Source: Aeromonas diversa CDC 2478-85
Lineage (GTDB): Bacteria; Pseudomonadota; Gammaproteobacteria; Enterobacterales; Aeromonadaceae
Assembly: GCF_000819805.1 (NCBI RefSeq)
Contig: NZ_CDCE01000010.1
Coordinates: 83,414-147,413, forward strand
DNA: 64,000 bases
Direction of reading: 5' to 3'
The position numbers and the translations under genes were made by a program. Below, one piece after another: positions 53,700 to 63,721 of this stretch. Every line of letters begins with the position of its first letter. Position 1 is the stretch's first letter. Below the pieces are notes generated by a model. It was not told the origin of the DNA, did no database searches, and saw nothing but the letters and a program-made list of their open reading frames with translations.

Positions 53700-53789
53700 G
53701 GAGAGATGCCGGAGTGGCCGAACGGGATTGACTCGAAATCAATTGTGGTAGCAATACCACCCAGGGTTCGAATCCCTGTCTCTCCGCCA
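53700..53789 (+). tRNA. tRNA-Ser (anticodon CGA)
   Basis: Acceptor stem GGAGAGA pairs with TCTCTCC, followed by G and encoded CCA. The D-arm region is GCCGGAGTGGCCGAACGG, the anticodon loop is CTCGAAA within ATTGA/TCAAT, a long variable arm (TGTGGTAGCAATACCACC) marks class II serine tRNA, and the T-arm is AGGGTTCGAATCCCT. An integrase gene follows, so its 3' end is the probable attachment site. Confidence 0.97.
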
Positions 53790-53824
53790 AATTGTAGTCC
53801 GAGATAGTCTGGGACAGTATAGAG

Positions 53825-53857
53825 AACCCGCATGGCATAAGGCCTTGCGGGTTTTTT
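53825..53857 (+). terminator. Terminator after tRNA-Ser
   Basis: AACCCGCA, TGGCATAAGGCC region, TGCGGGTT followed by TTTT. Confidence 0.85.
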
Positions 53858-53900
53858 AGTGTCCGGCGAAGTCCGATTGGATTTGCCTAAAACCGGTGTT

Positions 53901-53924
53901 TTTTGGTACATGTTTTGGTACATG
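53901..53924 (+). repeat. Tandem 12-bp direct repeat upstream of integrase
   Basis: TTTTGGTACATG occurs twice in direct succession, between the tRNA and the integrase start. This is a plausible arm-type integrase or excisionase binding place, but no function is shown. Confidence 0.5.
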
Positions 53925-53954
53925 ACGTGCGGCATTACGATGGAGCGTGTACCA

Positions 53955-55205
53955 ATGCCAAGAATTACCAAACCCCTCTCTGCCACTGAAGTGCGTAACG
54001 CAAAACCCCGTGAGATCGAATGGACTCTTTCAGATGGGAACGGCCTTGAGCTGTGTGTCTCCCCCAACGGGAATAAGCTGTGGCGCTTTCGATACACTCG
54101 ACCAAATGGTTCACGTACCCGGATCTCGCTAGGCGCATACCCGGAGATATCGTTGTCGGACGCCCGTGATCAGGCAGATGCATACCGCCGGTTGCTTGCC
54201 AAAGGCAAAGACCCCCAGGACCAAAAGGCTGAAGAACGACTTGCAGCCAACCTCACCTTCCGCATTGTTGCCGAGGAATGGAGAGCGCTGCACCAGCGCA
54301 GGGTGACAGCTGAGTATGCCAAGGACCTGTGGAACTCATTGGAGCGGCATGTGTTGCCCGGATTGGGGCATATCCCGATCCAGCAAGTGACGGCACAATA
54401 TGCAATCGCTGCATTGCGCCCTCTCAAGCTGGAGGAGAAGCACGAGTCTGTTCGACGTAGTTGCCAGCGTATCAACGAGATCATGACGTATGCCGTCAAC
54501 TCGGGCTACATCATGGCCAACCCATGTGCAGGTATCCGTCAGGTATTTGATAAACCAACTAAGCAGCACTTGCCCAGTATCGAGCCAAGTCAGTTACCCG
54601 TTCTTCTCCGAGCAGTAAACCAAGCCAGCATTACCGTGATTACGCGTAATCTCATCATGTGGAGCCTCCATACCCTTGCTAGGCCGGGTGAGGCCGCAAC
54701 AGCCCGGTGGGATGAAATTGACTGGGATGCCAAGGTATGGCGTATACCAGCCGAAAAGATGAAGCGTCGCCGGGAACATCAGGTACCTCTCACTGATCAG
54801 GCTCTCGATATTCTGCACGCAATGAAGCCGATATCGGGCAGGTTTCCCTACGTCTTTCCCGGGGAACGTAATCGACGTAGCCACTGTAACAAGTCAACGG
54901 TCAATATGGCTCTGAAGCGTATGGGATTCGCTGACAAGCTTGTCGCACATGGGTTCAGGTCACTTGGAAGTACGGTGCTCAACGAGCGAGGGTTTGCAAA
55001 GGATTTGATTGAAGTCGCACTGAGTCACATGGATCGAGACGCGGTACGTGCAGCTTATAACCGTACCGATTTCCTAGAAAGACGCAGGCCTATGATGGAG
55101 TGGTGGAGCAACCACATTCAGACTATGGCGCGTAGAGCCACTGAGCTTGACGAGGAAGAGCCCATGTTAGATGTCGATGCTTATAGCACCGAACTTGTTA
55201 ATTGA
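53955..55205 (+). CDS. P4-type tyrosine integrase of a tRNA-Ser genomic island
   Basis: ATG 53955 gives 416 residues beginning MPRITKPLSATEVRNAKPRE, the DUF4102 arm-binding domain. The catalytic domain shows Arg in LHTLARPGEAATARWDEID, HGFRSLGSTVLNERG (His-x-x-Arg), LSHMDRDAVRAAYNR with the nucleophile Tyr. It would integrate and excise the island at the 3' end of tRNA-Ser. The matching far end (attR) is not in the window. Confidence 0.93.
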   Translation: MPRITKPLSATEVRNAKPREIEWTLSDGNGLELCVSPNGNKLWRFRYTRPNGSRTRISLGAYPEISLSDARDQADAYRRLLAKGKDPQDQKAEERLAANLTFRIVAEEWRALHQRRVTAEYAKDLWNSLERHVLPGLGHIPIQQVTAQYAIAALRPLKLEEKHESVRRSCQRINEIMTYAVNSGYIMANPCAGIRQVFDKPTKQHLPSIEPSQLPVLLRAVNQASITVITRNLIMWSLHTLARPGEAATARWDEIDWDAKVWRIPAEKMKRRREHQVPLTDQALDILHAMKPISGRFPYVFPGERNRRSHCNKSTVNMALKRMGFADKLVAHGFRSLGSTVLNERGFAKDLIEVALSHMDRDAVRAAYNRTDFLERRRPMMEWWSNHIQTMARRATELDEEEPMLDVDAYSTELVN

Positions 55206-55270
55206 TGCTCGCAGACCTTATTGAGCTGTTTAACCTATCGAACGGCTCATATCATGAGGCCATTTGACAG

Positions 55271-55294
55271 TGTCATTGTGTCATTGTGTCATTG
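55271..55294 (+). repeat. Short tandem repeat
   Basis: TGTCATTG occurs three times in a row, with a partial fourth unit (TGTCA), just after the integrase gene. Confidence 0.7.
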
Positions 55295-55304
55295 TGTCAC
55301 GACA

Positions 55305-56417
55305 TCACTGCGAGCTTCTTGGCCCATGTGGGTGTACGCTCGTTCTTGCTCTGACGCCGCTAAATCCTCCTAAGCGCTTGCTGGCCACGTGATAATGGGG
55401 CAAGTTCCCCCTTGTTTTTGGATTGTGCTTTAGAGCCTCTGAGGCGTTCTGGGCGAACAAGCGCTGTGCTTCCTCTTCTGCCTTGCTCGCAAGCTCGGGG
55501 GCGAGTGGGGGCTGCTCGATGCCTTCTCGTCCCGCCACATAGAGTGGTCCACCCACATCATCATCGTACCCATCGTCATTCTCATGGATGGCCCTCAAGT
55601 CGTCCTGAGTGAAGTCGTCGCCAAGCAACTGAGCTAGGCGCAGCCATACCCAAGATTGGTAGAGGTTGTCCCGGTCGTACTCTTCAATGAGGGCAAACAT
55701 GGCCTGTGTATCGCCTCTGTGCGCTGCTTGCGTCAACCAGTGGTGGGCAGCTTGTTGGTTATCGTGTTCCATCGCGAGCCATGCGATGGCTGCCGGGTCG
55801 CTGACCGTGGCGGGGTCAATGTCAAAGATGCCGCTCTCCAACCTTGCTTCAGCCAGTGCATAGCGTGCCTCGACGATGCCACCTTGGGCGGCTTTGAGGG
55901 TGTGATGAAGCCAGCGTTGTTGCTGTTGCAGTACCTGGAGGGCGGGCGGAGTTTGATGGTCGGTATCAAGTTGCCCTATCAGTTCTTGTACTGCATCGAC
56001 TGGCGCCGTGCTCGATGGTGGGGCTTGGTCGTGAGCGCAGTCATTCTCTGCTGCATCATCGGTCCCATTCTCTTCCCATTGGTCATCGTCATCCCAATCT
56101 CCCCCGTCTAACAGGCCAAGTGCTTCTACCTAGATGCTCGCCACGCGAGCGCGTTGCAGGTGCTGGCCAAGCAGCAACGACAGGGTTTGCGATTGAGGTA
56201 ACGCGAGTTCTCGTCCCCGTTGCTCGAGCAAGGTCAGGTTGGGCTGACAGGGCCAGGGGGTCTGGTGCAACAGAATGGCTTCGGCCTGGAGGGAGGCATA
56301 ACTGCGATAGCCAAAGGCAGCCGCAATAAGCTCATACAGATGGGTAGTCTTAAGAGTATCCACCGATGCGGTGATGAGCTGCTGGCGAGTGTCGTGAACG
56401 AACTGTTTGATGGTCAT
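55305..56417 (-). pseudogene. SEL1-like repeat protein interrupted by an in-frame amber codon
   Basis: The frame starts at ATG 56417 (MTIKQFVHDTRQQLITASVDTLKTTHLYELIAAAFGYRSYASL), reaches TAG at 56130-56132 after 95 residues, and then continues open in the same frame for 274 more codons: an acidic linker (DGGDWDDDDQWEEN), then ARYALAEARLESG and AIAWLAMEHDNQQAAHHWLTQAAHRGDTQAMFALIEEY, which have SEL1/TPR-like spacing. One intact gene of about 370 codons appears to have gained a nonsense codon. The IS3 element lies just upstream of its start and may have removed its promoter. Confidence 0.65.
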
Positions 56418-56520
56418 GATCCAATCTCCGAGTCCACGCTTCGGGTCAGGCGCACACGTGAGGTACCCTGATTTTCACAGACAGTTCCGATTGTTACGAT
56501 GAAACAATCGGGGGTATTCA

Positions 56521-56829
56521 ATGAAATCAAGAGAACACTATTCACCAGAGTTTCGCGCAGAGGCGGTTCGGCTGGTGTTGGAGCAAGGGCTCAGCCAGGC
56601 GGAAGCAGCCAGAAGACTCGGCATTGCCAAAGGCACATTGGCCAACTGGGTTGTTGCCGCCAAAGGGGGACAGGAAAAACCGGCCCCAGGAGGGCGTTCT
56701 GTCGCCGAGCTTGAAGCCGAAGTGGCCCGGCTACGCAAAGCGCTCGCACAAGCCAACATGGAGCGTGACATCATAAAAAAGGCCGCCGCGTACTTTGCTC
56801 AGGAGTCACTGCCAAGTACTCGTGGATAG
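56521..56829 (+). CDS. IS3-family transposase OrfA
   Basis: The 102-residue protein has an N-terminal helix-turn-helix (EHYSPEFRAEAVRLVLEQGLSQAEAARRLGIAKGTLANWV) and a leucine-zipper region (ELEAEVARLRKALAQANMERDIIKKA). The sequence A-AAA-AAG at 56775-56781 is a classic -1 slippery heptamer that joins it to OrfB. Confidence 0.9.
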   Translation: MKSREHYSPEFRAEAVRLVLEQGLSQAEAARRLGIAKGTLANWVVAAKGGQEKPAPGGRSVAELEAEVARLRKALAQANMERDIIKKAAAYFAQESLPSTRG

Positions 56830-56870
56830 CCAACCAGCAGGACTTCTATCCCGTTTCCGTTATCTGTCGT

Positions 56871-57767
56871 GTGTTGGAGGTCTCTCGCGCGGGCTTCTAT
56901 CACTGGCGTCAACGCCCACTGTCGCCGCGCCAACAAGAGGATGAGCGGCTCAAAGTTGCCATTCGGGTGGCTCATTGCAAGACGCGCCAGACCTATGGCG
57001 CAGTACGATTGCAGGCCGAGCTGTCCGCTGAGGGACTTCACGCCGAGCGGGACCGGATTGGGCGACTGCGCCGCGAAATGGGGCTGTCTTGCAAACAGAA
57101 GCGTAAATTCAAGGCGACGACCCATTCCTCCCATTCCCTGCCGGTGGCGGAAAATATCCTTGGCCAGGTTTTTTCGCCCACCAAGCCCAACGAAGTCTGG
57201 ACCGGTGATATCACCTATATCGCCACCGACGAGGGCTGGCTCTATCTGGCAGGCCTCAAGGATGTGTTTACCTGTGAAATAGTGGGCTATGCGATGGGAA
57301 AGAGAATGACCACCGGGTGGGTCAGCCAGGCCCTGTTTCGCGCCGTGCAGCAGAAGAGGCCGCCAGCCGGGCTCATCCATCACACAGACCGGGGTAGTCA
57401 GTACTGTGCCAAGGCTTACCGGGCTCTCCAGGTACAATTTGGCATGCAGACCTCTATGTCACGCAAGGGGAACGGCTTTGACAATGCCCCGATAGAAAGT
57501 TTTTGGGGTTCTCTTAAAAATGAATTGGTTCACCACCATCGATTCAAGATGAGAGCGGAGGCCAAGGCGGCAATTCAGGAAGACATCGAGATTTTTTATA
57601 ACCGCCAACGTCGGCACTCACGACTTGGCAATGTCAGCCCGGCAGAATTCACCAAGAGCAGATGCTGGCAGTGCTGGCTGCAGAGGCTACCAGATGAGGG
57701 GGAATCCACTAGTGTGGTTGGACAGCTAAAACGTGCTATCCACGATTGGATGGTCCGGTTTATGTGA
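56871..57767 (+). CDS. IS3-family transposase OrfB (DDE)
   Basis: The rve-type integrase core has Asp in VWTGDITYIATDEGWLY, Asp in HHTDRGSQYCAKAYR and Glu in NAPIESFWGSLKNELVHHH, the D-D-(35)-E triad. In the -1 frame the reading frame is open from the slippery site, so the natural product is an OrfAB fusion beginning near 56775. The last 30 residues (after SPAEFTK) are not typical, so the 3' end may be altered. Confidence 0.88.
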   Translation: MLEVSRAGFYHWRQRPLSPRQQEDERLKVAIRVAHCKTRQTYGAVRLQAELSAEGLHAERDRIGRLRREMGLSCKQKRKFKATTHSSHSLPVAENILGQVFSPTKPNEVWTGDITYIATDEGWLYLAGLKDVFTCEIVGYAMGKRMTTGWVSQALFRAVQQKRPPAGLIHHTDRGSQYCAKAYRALQVQFGMQTSMSRKGNGFDNAPIESFWGSLKNELVHHHRFKMRAEAKAAIQEDIEIFYNRQRRHSRLGNVSPAEFTKSRCWQCWLQRLPDEGESTSVVGQLKRAIHDWMVRFM

Positions 57768-57964
57768 GCGATATGGAACTCACGGTCTGTGGTGCTGGAA
57801 CACCCTTCAGAAAAGTCGCAAAATCGAAACCTTGTTGTTGATGGTTGTGTTATCTGTGGCGATCATGCGCCGCTAAGTGTTACTGAAAAACAGACCCTGA
57901 GTGGACTCGTTTTGGGCTGTCTGGTGGCCTGGGTTGAGAGTTTAAAAAATAATTGGAGAGCTGT

Positions 57965-60900
57965 ATGTCGGTTGTAGAAGCATCATCCACAGGTGGAGTG
58001 ATAGAGGGGGTGGATCCTTTTGTATTAACCTCCCTTGAGGCGATGCGAAAGAAGTTATTGGATCTAACCTCTCGCAATCGCCTGCTCAACTTTCCCCTCA
58101 CCAATAAAGGGTCCGCACTGCGCATTGTCGATGAGTTGCCGGATCAGCTCTATGAAACACTCTGCGCGGAAGTCGCAATGGAGTTTGCGCCAGTCCCTGA
58201 ACCAACCCGCCAGCAACTGCTGGAGCATGGTTATCTGAAAGTTGGTGAGGATGGTAAGGATGTCCAGCTAAGGGCCCTTCCGACGGCCAAGGATTGGGCA
58301 CAGGTTTTGGGGATCAGCACCGAATTAGATTTACCTACTGGACAGCGGGATCCTGCCTCAGAAGTAAACCGGCCACTGCTGGAGCAGGCCCATGAGTTTA
58401 TCTATCAATATGGCCAGGCCCAGGATGGGAAGCTGACCGGGATACGGGCTCAGTACACCAGGCAAGGGTTTAGCCTGCCAGAATTGACCGCTGCCTGCAG
58501 CCTTGCTGGTTATGAAGGGCTCGAGGATTTTGAGCGTCAGGCCAAGGCGGGAAAGACGCTCACTATATCGTCATCGCACCCCGGTCATGACGATAAACGG
58601 ATACAGGTTCTGCTCTTCCCTGGAGAGCTTGAAGCTCGTCTGCGGGCCATCCACAACAAGGCTCAAACTGCCATAGAAGAGAGTGGTGCCAATATACTGT
58701 ATCTGGCTCTGGGATTCCTTGAATGGTACGAGAGCGATACTTCGGATAAAGCACGCCTTGCCCCCTTATTCACTATTCCTGTGCGATGTGAACGTGGCAA
58801 GCTGGATCCAAAGGATGGTCTCTACAAATATCAGATCCATTACACGGGTGAAGATATTTTGCCCAATCTTTCCTTGAAGGAGAAATTGCAGGCTGACTTT
58901 GGGTTGGCCCTTCCTCTATTTGACGAAGAGCAAACTCCTGAGTCCTATCTCGCTGCGGCGTCAAACGTCGTTGGCAAGCATAAACCCAGGTGGTCAGTGA
59001 AACGCTATGGGGCGCTGAGCTTGCTCAATTTTGGCAAGATGATGATGTATCTGGATCTCGATCCCGCTCGTTGGCCTCAGGACAAACGCAACATCTTGGC
59101 TCATGAAGTGATCCGTCGCTTTTTCACCAGCCAGGGGGGAAGTGAAAACAATGCCGGCACAACGGGTGGATTAAGCCAGCTTGAGTATTGCATTGATAGC
59201 TACCCTGAGATTCATGACAAGATCCCGCTGATCGATGATGCGGATAGTTCGCAACACAGTGCGTTGATAGATGCCATCCATGGGAAAAACTTGGTCATTG
59301 AAGGTCCCCCCGGCAGCGGGAAATCACAGACGATTACCAACTTGATTGCAGCTGCCCTGCTCAATGGCAAGAAGGTGCTATTCGTGGCAGAGAAAATGGC
59401 GGCCCTGGAGGTTGTCAAACGCCGTCTGGATCGTGCTGGCCTAGGTGATTTCTGTTTGGAGTTGCACAGCCATAAGACTCATAAGCGTAAGGTGCTGGAG
59501 GATATCGAAGCCCGTATGATGCGTCAGGCAACGATGCCGACGACTGAAGAGATTGACGCCCAGATTACGCGTTATGAAGAGCTCAAGAGGCTGCTCAATG
59601 AATATGCGGTGTTGATTAATACCCAATGGGAGCAGACAGGAAAGACTATCCATCAGATATTGAGTGGCGCGACGCGCTATCGTCACAAATTGGATATCGA
59701 TGCCACAGCACTACATATTGAGAACCTTTCTGGTAAAAAATTGGACAAGGTCACTCAGTTACGACTGACCGACCAAGTGGTGGAGTTTAGCCGCATCTAT
59801 AAGGAGGTGCGTGAGCAGGTGGGGGCTGATGCAGAAATATATGATCACCCTTGGAGTGGCGTAAATAACACTCAAATCCAGCTGTTTGACAGTGCACGTA
59901 TAGTGGAGTTGTTACAAGCCTGGCAGGCGTCTATTCTCCATTTCCAACATCATTATCAAGGTTTTTTAGACAAATGGATTTTGGAGGACAAGGGCCTAGA
60001 TACGCTCTCCCATATTGAGCAACTGGTACAAGACCAAGAGCATCTACCTGACTTGAGCGGGGTTGAATTATTCGCCGCGCTTCCCGGCTTGGATAACTCG
60101 GACGCGATAGGAGGCGTTCGTCACTGTGTGGCCCTATTTGACGCCATTCAGGGCTGCTATAGTACTTTGAGTCAAGCCATTGAGCCCGAGAAGATCCGTC
60201 TGCTAGAGCAAGGTGAACCATGCGACTTTCCTCGTGAGGAGTTGGCAAAATATGGTGTTGCAGCAGATTTCACCCTCCATGACTTGATCAAGTGGCTTGA
60301 GTCCATCCAATCCATCCATGCCGAGTTGTCATTCATCTATGATCAGCTAACCGACTTCAAGAGTGCTTTACCTGACTGCCTCTCTGCGCATATCGATGAT
60401 ACCCAGCCTGGCTTAGTATTCTGTGCTGAGTTGTTGTCTATCGTGGGGGCTTTGCCTACGGAGCTCATCAGGGTACGTGACCCCCTGTTTGATGATGATG
60501 GTATCGATGCTGTATTGCTTGAGCTAGTCCAGCAGATTGAAGAGTTACGTCCTCTTAGGGATAACTTGTCCGAGTGGTATCAGTTGGACAGACTACCGTC
60601 CCACGAAAAACTTGCTCATGCTGTGGCTGTTATTCAGCAGGGTGGCTTCTTCTCATGGTTCAGGAATGATTGGCGTAATGCTAAAGCCTTGCTCACAGGG
60701 TTGTCTCGGCAGCCAGGAACCAAGTTTGCCGAGTTGAAACGTAGGTCAACCAATCTGGTGAAGTACGCTGAGTTGCTTCAGCGATTTGAGCAAAGAGCCT
60801 TCGGTAATCAACTCGGCAACGCATTCCATGGTCTGGACACGGATTGTGCACAGTTGCTGCAATTGCGTGATTGGTACAAGCAGGTCCGAGCTTGTTACGG

Positions 60901-63703
60901 TATTGGTTTTGGAAAGCGGGTTGCGATAGGCACTGATGTACTCGTTCTGGATGGAGAAATTATTAAAGGTGTCCATCAGGTCGAGAAGTCACAAATCAGC
61001 AAGAAAATTATGGTCTTGGTGAAACAGGTAGAGAATGAGGCCAAGTCGCTGCCGAACATTGCCCATCAACTGAAAGGTCATCCTGTCTGGTTAGGTGAAA
61101 AAGGAATATTGAGACAAACTTGCCAACAAGTGCAAGCAACGCTGAGTGTGTTGCAGGGATGGTTTGTCAACACGGAGGTGTCATTGGGCCAAATGACACA
61201 TTTCTCCGATCTCTTACAAAAAATGTCGGCTTTGCAGATTGACCTTGAAAATAAGACACCGGAGCTGGGTGTTTTCGCGCAATTAGTCCCATTAACTGTT
61301 GGGGTGGATAAAGAAAATCGACAGGCGTTGGCTATTATCGGCAGCACGCTGAATCTGGCTGAACAACTGCTTGAAAACATAAAGTGTGCCTCATTGGCCA
61401 CCAGGATTAGACATCTGGATAATGCGGACGAGTATGCGCGACTTCGTCGTGATGTTGCTGAAGTTGGCTTGCAATGGCATGGCCAGGCGCAACATTCTGC
61501 TCGATTTGCACAAGAAACAATGTTGGACAACGGCCAGTGGCTCAAGTCAACAGACAATTCATTGGGTGCATTATTAGAGCGGAATGAAAAGGCAATTCAA
61601 CAGCCTCGCTGGTTGAATGGGTGGGTCAATTTTATCCGTTGCTACGAACAGATGCAGGAACACGGATTGCAACGGATTTGGTCTGCCGTACTTTCCGGAA
61701 CACTCCCTGTTGAAAAGGTTGAACTGGGTTTGGCTTTGGCACTCTATGACCAGTTGGCCCGAGAGGTTATTCAGGCTCACCCTGAATTGATGAGGATCTC
61801 CGGTACCCAACGCAATGCCTTGCAAGCATCGTTCAAGGAGTACGATAAAAAACTTATTACGCTGCAGCGTCAACGCATTGCGGCGCAGATTGCTCGTCGC
61901 CATGTCCCTGAGGGCAATGCGGGAGGTAAGAAGAGTGAATATACCGAACTGGCACTGATCAAAAATGAGCTGGGCAAAAAAGCCAGGCATATACCCATCC
62001 GGCAGTTGGTCAACCGAGCGTGTAACGCTTTGGTTGCTATAAAGCCCTGCTTCATGATGGGGCCTATGTCTGCAGCTCATTATCTTGAGCCTGGACGCAT
62101 GGAGTTTGACTTGGTGGTGATGGATGAAGCATCTCAGGTGAAGCCAGAGGATGCTTTGGGGGTTATCGCCAGGGGCAAACAATTGGTGGTGGTGGGGGAT
62201 CCCAAACAGTTGCCACCAACCAGTTTCTTTGATCGGAGTGTGGATGGTGAGGATGACGATGATGCCGCCGCGCTCAGTGACACAGACAGTATTCTGGATG
62301 CCGCATTGCCTCTGTTCCCCATGCGGCGTTTGCGTTGGCACTATCGCTCTCGGCACGAGAAGCTGATCGCCTACTCCAACCGCCATTTTTATAACAGCGA
62401 TCTGGTGATATTCCCCTCTCCTTATGCTGAGTCTCCAGAGTATGGGATCAAGTTTACCTATGTCTCGAAAGGACGCTTTTCCAACCAACATAACATCGAA
62501 GAAGCGCACGCTGTGGCTGAGGCTGTGCTTCATCACGCGCAGCACAGACCGGGTGAATCACTCGGTGTTGTAGCGATGAGTTCAAAACAGCGCGACCAGA
62601 TTGAACGTGCTATCGATGAACTGCGTCGCAATAGGCCGGAAGTCGATAGGGCCATCGATGGTTTGTATGCCATGGAAGAGCCGCTTTTCATTAAAAACCT
62701 TGAGAACGTGCAGGGTGACGAGCGTGATGTAATCATCATTTCCTTTACCTATGGACCTGCTGAATATGGTGGGAAGGTTTATCAACGCTTTGGGCCAATA
62801 AATTCCGATGTAGGTTGGCGCCGTCTGAACGTACTCTTCACTCGTTCGAAGAAACGGATGCATGTCTTCAGCTCAATGCGCTCAGAGGATGTGCTGACGA
62901 GTGAGACTAGTAAACTCGGGGTCGTTTCTTTGAGAGGCTTCCTCCAGTTTGCTGAAAAAGGAATGCTGGACTCACAGATCACCCATACAGGGAAGGCACC
63001 AGATAGTGACTTCGAAGTTGCCGTAATGGAGGCGCTTAGGAGAGCTGGGTTCGAGTGTGAACCTCAGGTCGGGGTGGCCGGATTCTTTATTGATTTGGCA
63101 GTGAAAGACCCTGGCTGCCCAGGTAGATACTTGATGGGCATCGAGTGTGATGGTGCCTCCTATCATTCGGCCAAATCGGCTCGAGACAGAGATCGACTGC
63201 GTCAAGAAGTACTTGAGCGTTTGGGTTGGAAGATTAGCCGTATCTGGTCCACAGACTGGTTCAGTAATCCCGACGAGGTGCTCTCCCCGATTATCCGGAA
63301 ACTCCATCAGCTCAAGACGTTGGAACCTGAGGTAATAGTGTCTTCATATGAGTACCAGGAAGGGGGCAAGCCTTCTGCAGAAACAAAAAAGGCTCACCAA
63401 GAGACATCTCCTATACCAGAGCTGGGACTCAAGGAGCAGCTTCGGTATTTTGCCAAGCATGTCATCGAGGTTGCGCTACCGGATGTTGATGATGATCGTC
63501 GTTTGTTGCGACCAGCCATGCTTGAAGCCTTGCTTGAGCATCAGCCTCTATCACGTTCCGAGTTTGTTGAGCGGATACCACACTACCTACGACAAGCAAC
63601 AGATGTACATGAGGCTCAACGTTTCCTTGATCAGGTATTGGCATTAATTGATGGTGCTGATGTTGAAGCTGATGACGCAACGTTTGAGCCTGAATCGGCA
63701 TAA
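57965..63703 (+). CDS. DUF4011 / SF1 helicase / Vsr-like nuclease fusion, putative defence protein
   Basis: The 1912-residue protein starts at ATG 57965 with GGAGAG upstream. Residues about 20-330 match DUF4011 (LLDLTSRNRLLNFPLTNKG at the start). Walker A IEGPPGSGKSQTITNLIAAAL is near 446 and the DNA2/NAM7-type Walker B LVVMDEASQVKPEDALGVIARGKQLVVVGDPKQLPPT near 1385, with RLRWHYRSRHEKLI and the C-terminal helicase block NVQGDERDVIIISFTYGP. Near 1700-1770 lies a PD-(D/E)xK Vsr/MTES_1575-like nuclease (GFECEPQVGVAGFFIDLAV, IECDGASYHSAKSARDRDRLRQE), then a DUF3320-like tail. The large gap between Walker A and B is a long helical insert. Proteins with this set of domains have been linked to phage defence (Hhe-like). 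Confidence 0.82.
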   Translation: MSVVEASSTGGVIEGVDPFVLTSLEAMRKKLLDLTSRNRLLNFPLTNKGSALRIVDELPDQLYETLCAEVAMEFAPVPEPTRQQLLEHGYLKVGEDGKDVQLRALPTAKDWAQVLGISTELDLPTGQRDPASEVNRPLLEQAHEFIYQYGQAQDGKLTGIRAQYTRQGFSLPELTAACSLAGYEGLEDFERQAKAGKTLTISSSHPGHDDKRIQVLLFPGELEARLRAIHNKAQTAIEESGANILYLALGFLEWYESDTSDKARLAPLFTIPVRCERGKLDPKDGLYKYQIHYTGEDILPNLSLKEKLQADFGLALPLFDEEQTPESYLAAASNVVGKHKPRWSVKRYGALSLLNFGKMMMYLDLDPARWPQDKRNILAHEVIRRFFTSQGGSENNAGTTGGLSQLEYCIDSYPEIHDKIPLIDDADSSQHSALIDAIHGKNLVIEGPPGSGKSQTITNLIAAALLNGKKVLFVAEKMAALEVVKRRLDRAGLGDFCLELHSHKTHKRKVLEDIEARMMRQATMPTTEEIDAQITRYEELKRLLNEYAVLINTQWEQTGKTIHQILSGATRYRHKLDIDATALHIENLSGKKLDKVTQLRLTDQVVEFSRIYKEVREQVGADAEIYDHPWSGVNNTQIQLFDSARIVELLQAWQASILHFQHHYQGFLDKWILEDKGLDTLSHIEQLVQDQEHLPDLSGVELFAALPGLDNSDAIGGVRHCVALFDAIQGCYSTLSQAIEPEKIRLLEQGEPCDFPREELAKYGVAADFTLHDLIKWLESIQSIHAELSFIYDQLTDFKSALPDCLSAHIDDTQPGLVFCAELLSIVGALPTELIRVRDPLFDDDGIDAVLLELVQQIEELRPLRDNLSEWYQLDRLPSHEKLAHAVAVIQQGGFFSWFRNDWRNAKALLTGLSRQPGTKFAELKRRSTNLVKYAELLQRFEQRAFGNQLGNAFHGLDTDCAQLLQLRDWYKQVRACYGIGFGKRVAIGTDVLVLDGEIIKGVHQVEKSQISKKIMVLVKQVENEAKSLPNIAHQLKGHPVWLGEKGILRQTCQQVQATLSVLQGWFVNTEVSLGQMTHFSDLLQKMSALQIDLENKTPELGVFAQLVPLTVGVDKENRQALAIIGSTLNLAEQLLENIKCASLATRIRHLDNADEYARLRRDVAEVGLQWHGQAQHSARFAQETMLDNGQWLKSTDNSLGALLERNEKAIQQPRWLNGWVNFIRCYEQMQEHGLQRIWSAVLSGTLPVEKVELGLALALYDQLAREVIQAHPELMRISGTQRNALQASFKEYDKKLITLQRQRIAAQIARRHVPEGNAGGKKSEYTELALIKNELGKKARHIPIRQLVNRACNALVAIKPCFMMGPMSAAHYLEPGRMEFDLVVMDEASQVKPEDALGVIARGKQLVVVGDPKQLPPTSFFDRSVDGEDDDDAAALSDTDSILDAALPLFPMRRLRWHYRSRHEKLIAYSNRHFYNSDLVIFPSPYAESPEYGIKFTYVSKGRFSNQHNIEEAHAVAEAVLHHAQHRPGESLGVVAMSSKQRDQIERAIDELRRNRPEVDRAIDGLYAMEEPLFIKNLENVQGDERDVIIISFTYGPAEYGGKVYQRFGPINSDVGWRRLNVLFTRSKKRMHVFSSMRSEDVLTSETSKLGVVSLRGFLQFAEKGMLDSQITHTGKAPDSDFEVAVMEALRRAGFECEPQVGVAGFFIDLAVKDPGCPGRYLMGIECDGASYHSAKSARDRDRLRQEVLERLGWKISRIWSTDWFSNPDEVLSPIIRKLHQLKTLEPEVIVSSYEYQEGGKPSAETKKAHQETSPIPELGLKEQLRYFAKHVIEVALPDVDDDRRLLRPAMLEALLEHQPLSRSEFVERIPHYLRQATDVHEAQRFLDQVLALIDGADVEADDATFEPESA

Positions 63704-63721
63704 CCTGAGGTAATTAGAACA

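Larger units (their letters stand above)
56480..57767 (+). mobile_element. IS3-family insertion sequence
   Basis: Two transposase frames in the IS3 arrangement are present with a probable -1 frameshift. Exact ends are not determined: CACAGACAGTTCC near 56478-56490 and the reverse complement of GGAACTCACGGTCTGTGG near 57775-57792 are a loose inverted match and could be the terminal repeats, which would place the right end at about 57792. Flanking duplications were not identified. Confidence 0.8.

Noticed and set aside
57789-57977. 62-codon plus frame between the IS and the helicase gene
   Set aside because: No SD, no family, and it overlaps the helicase gene start.
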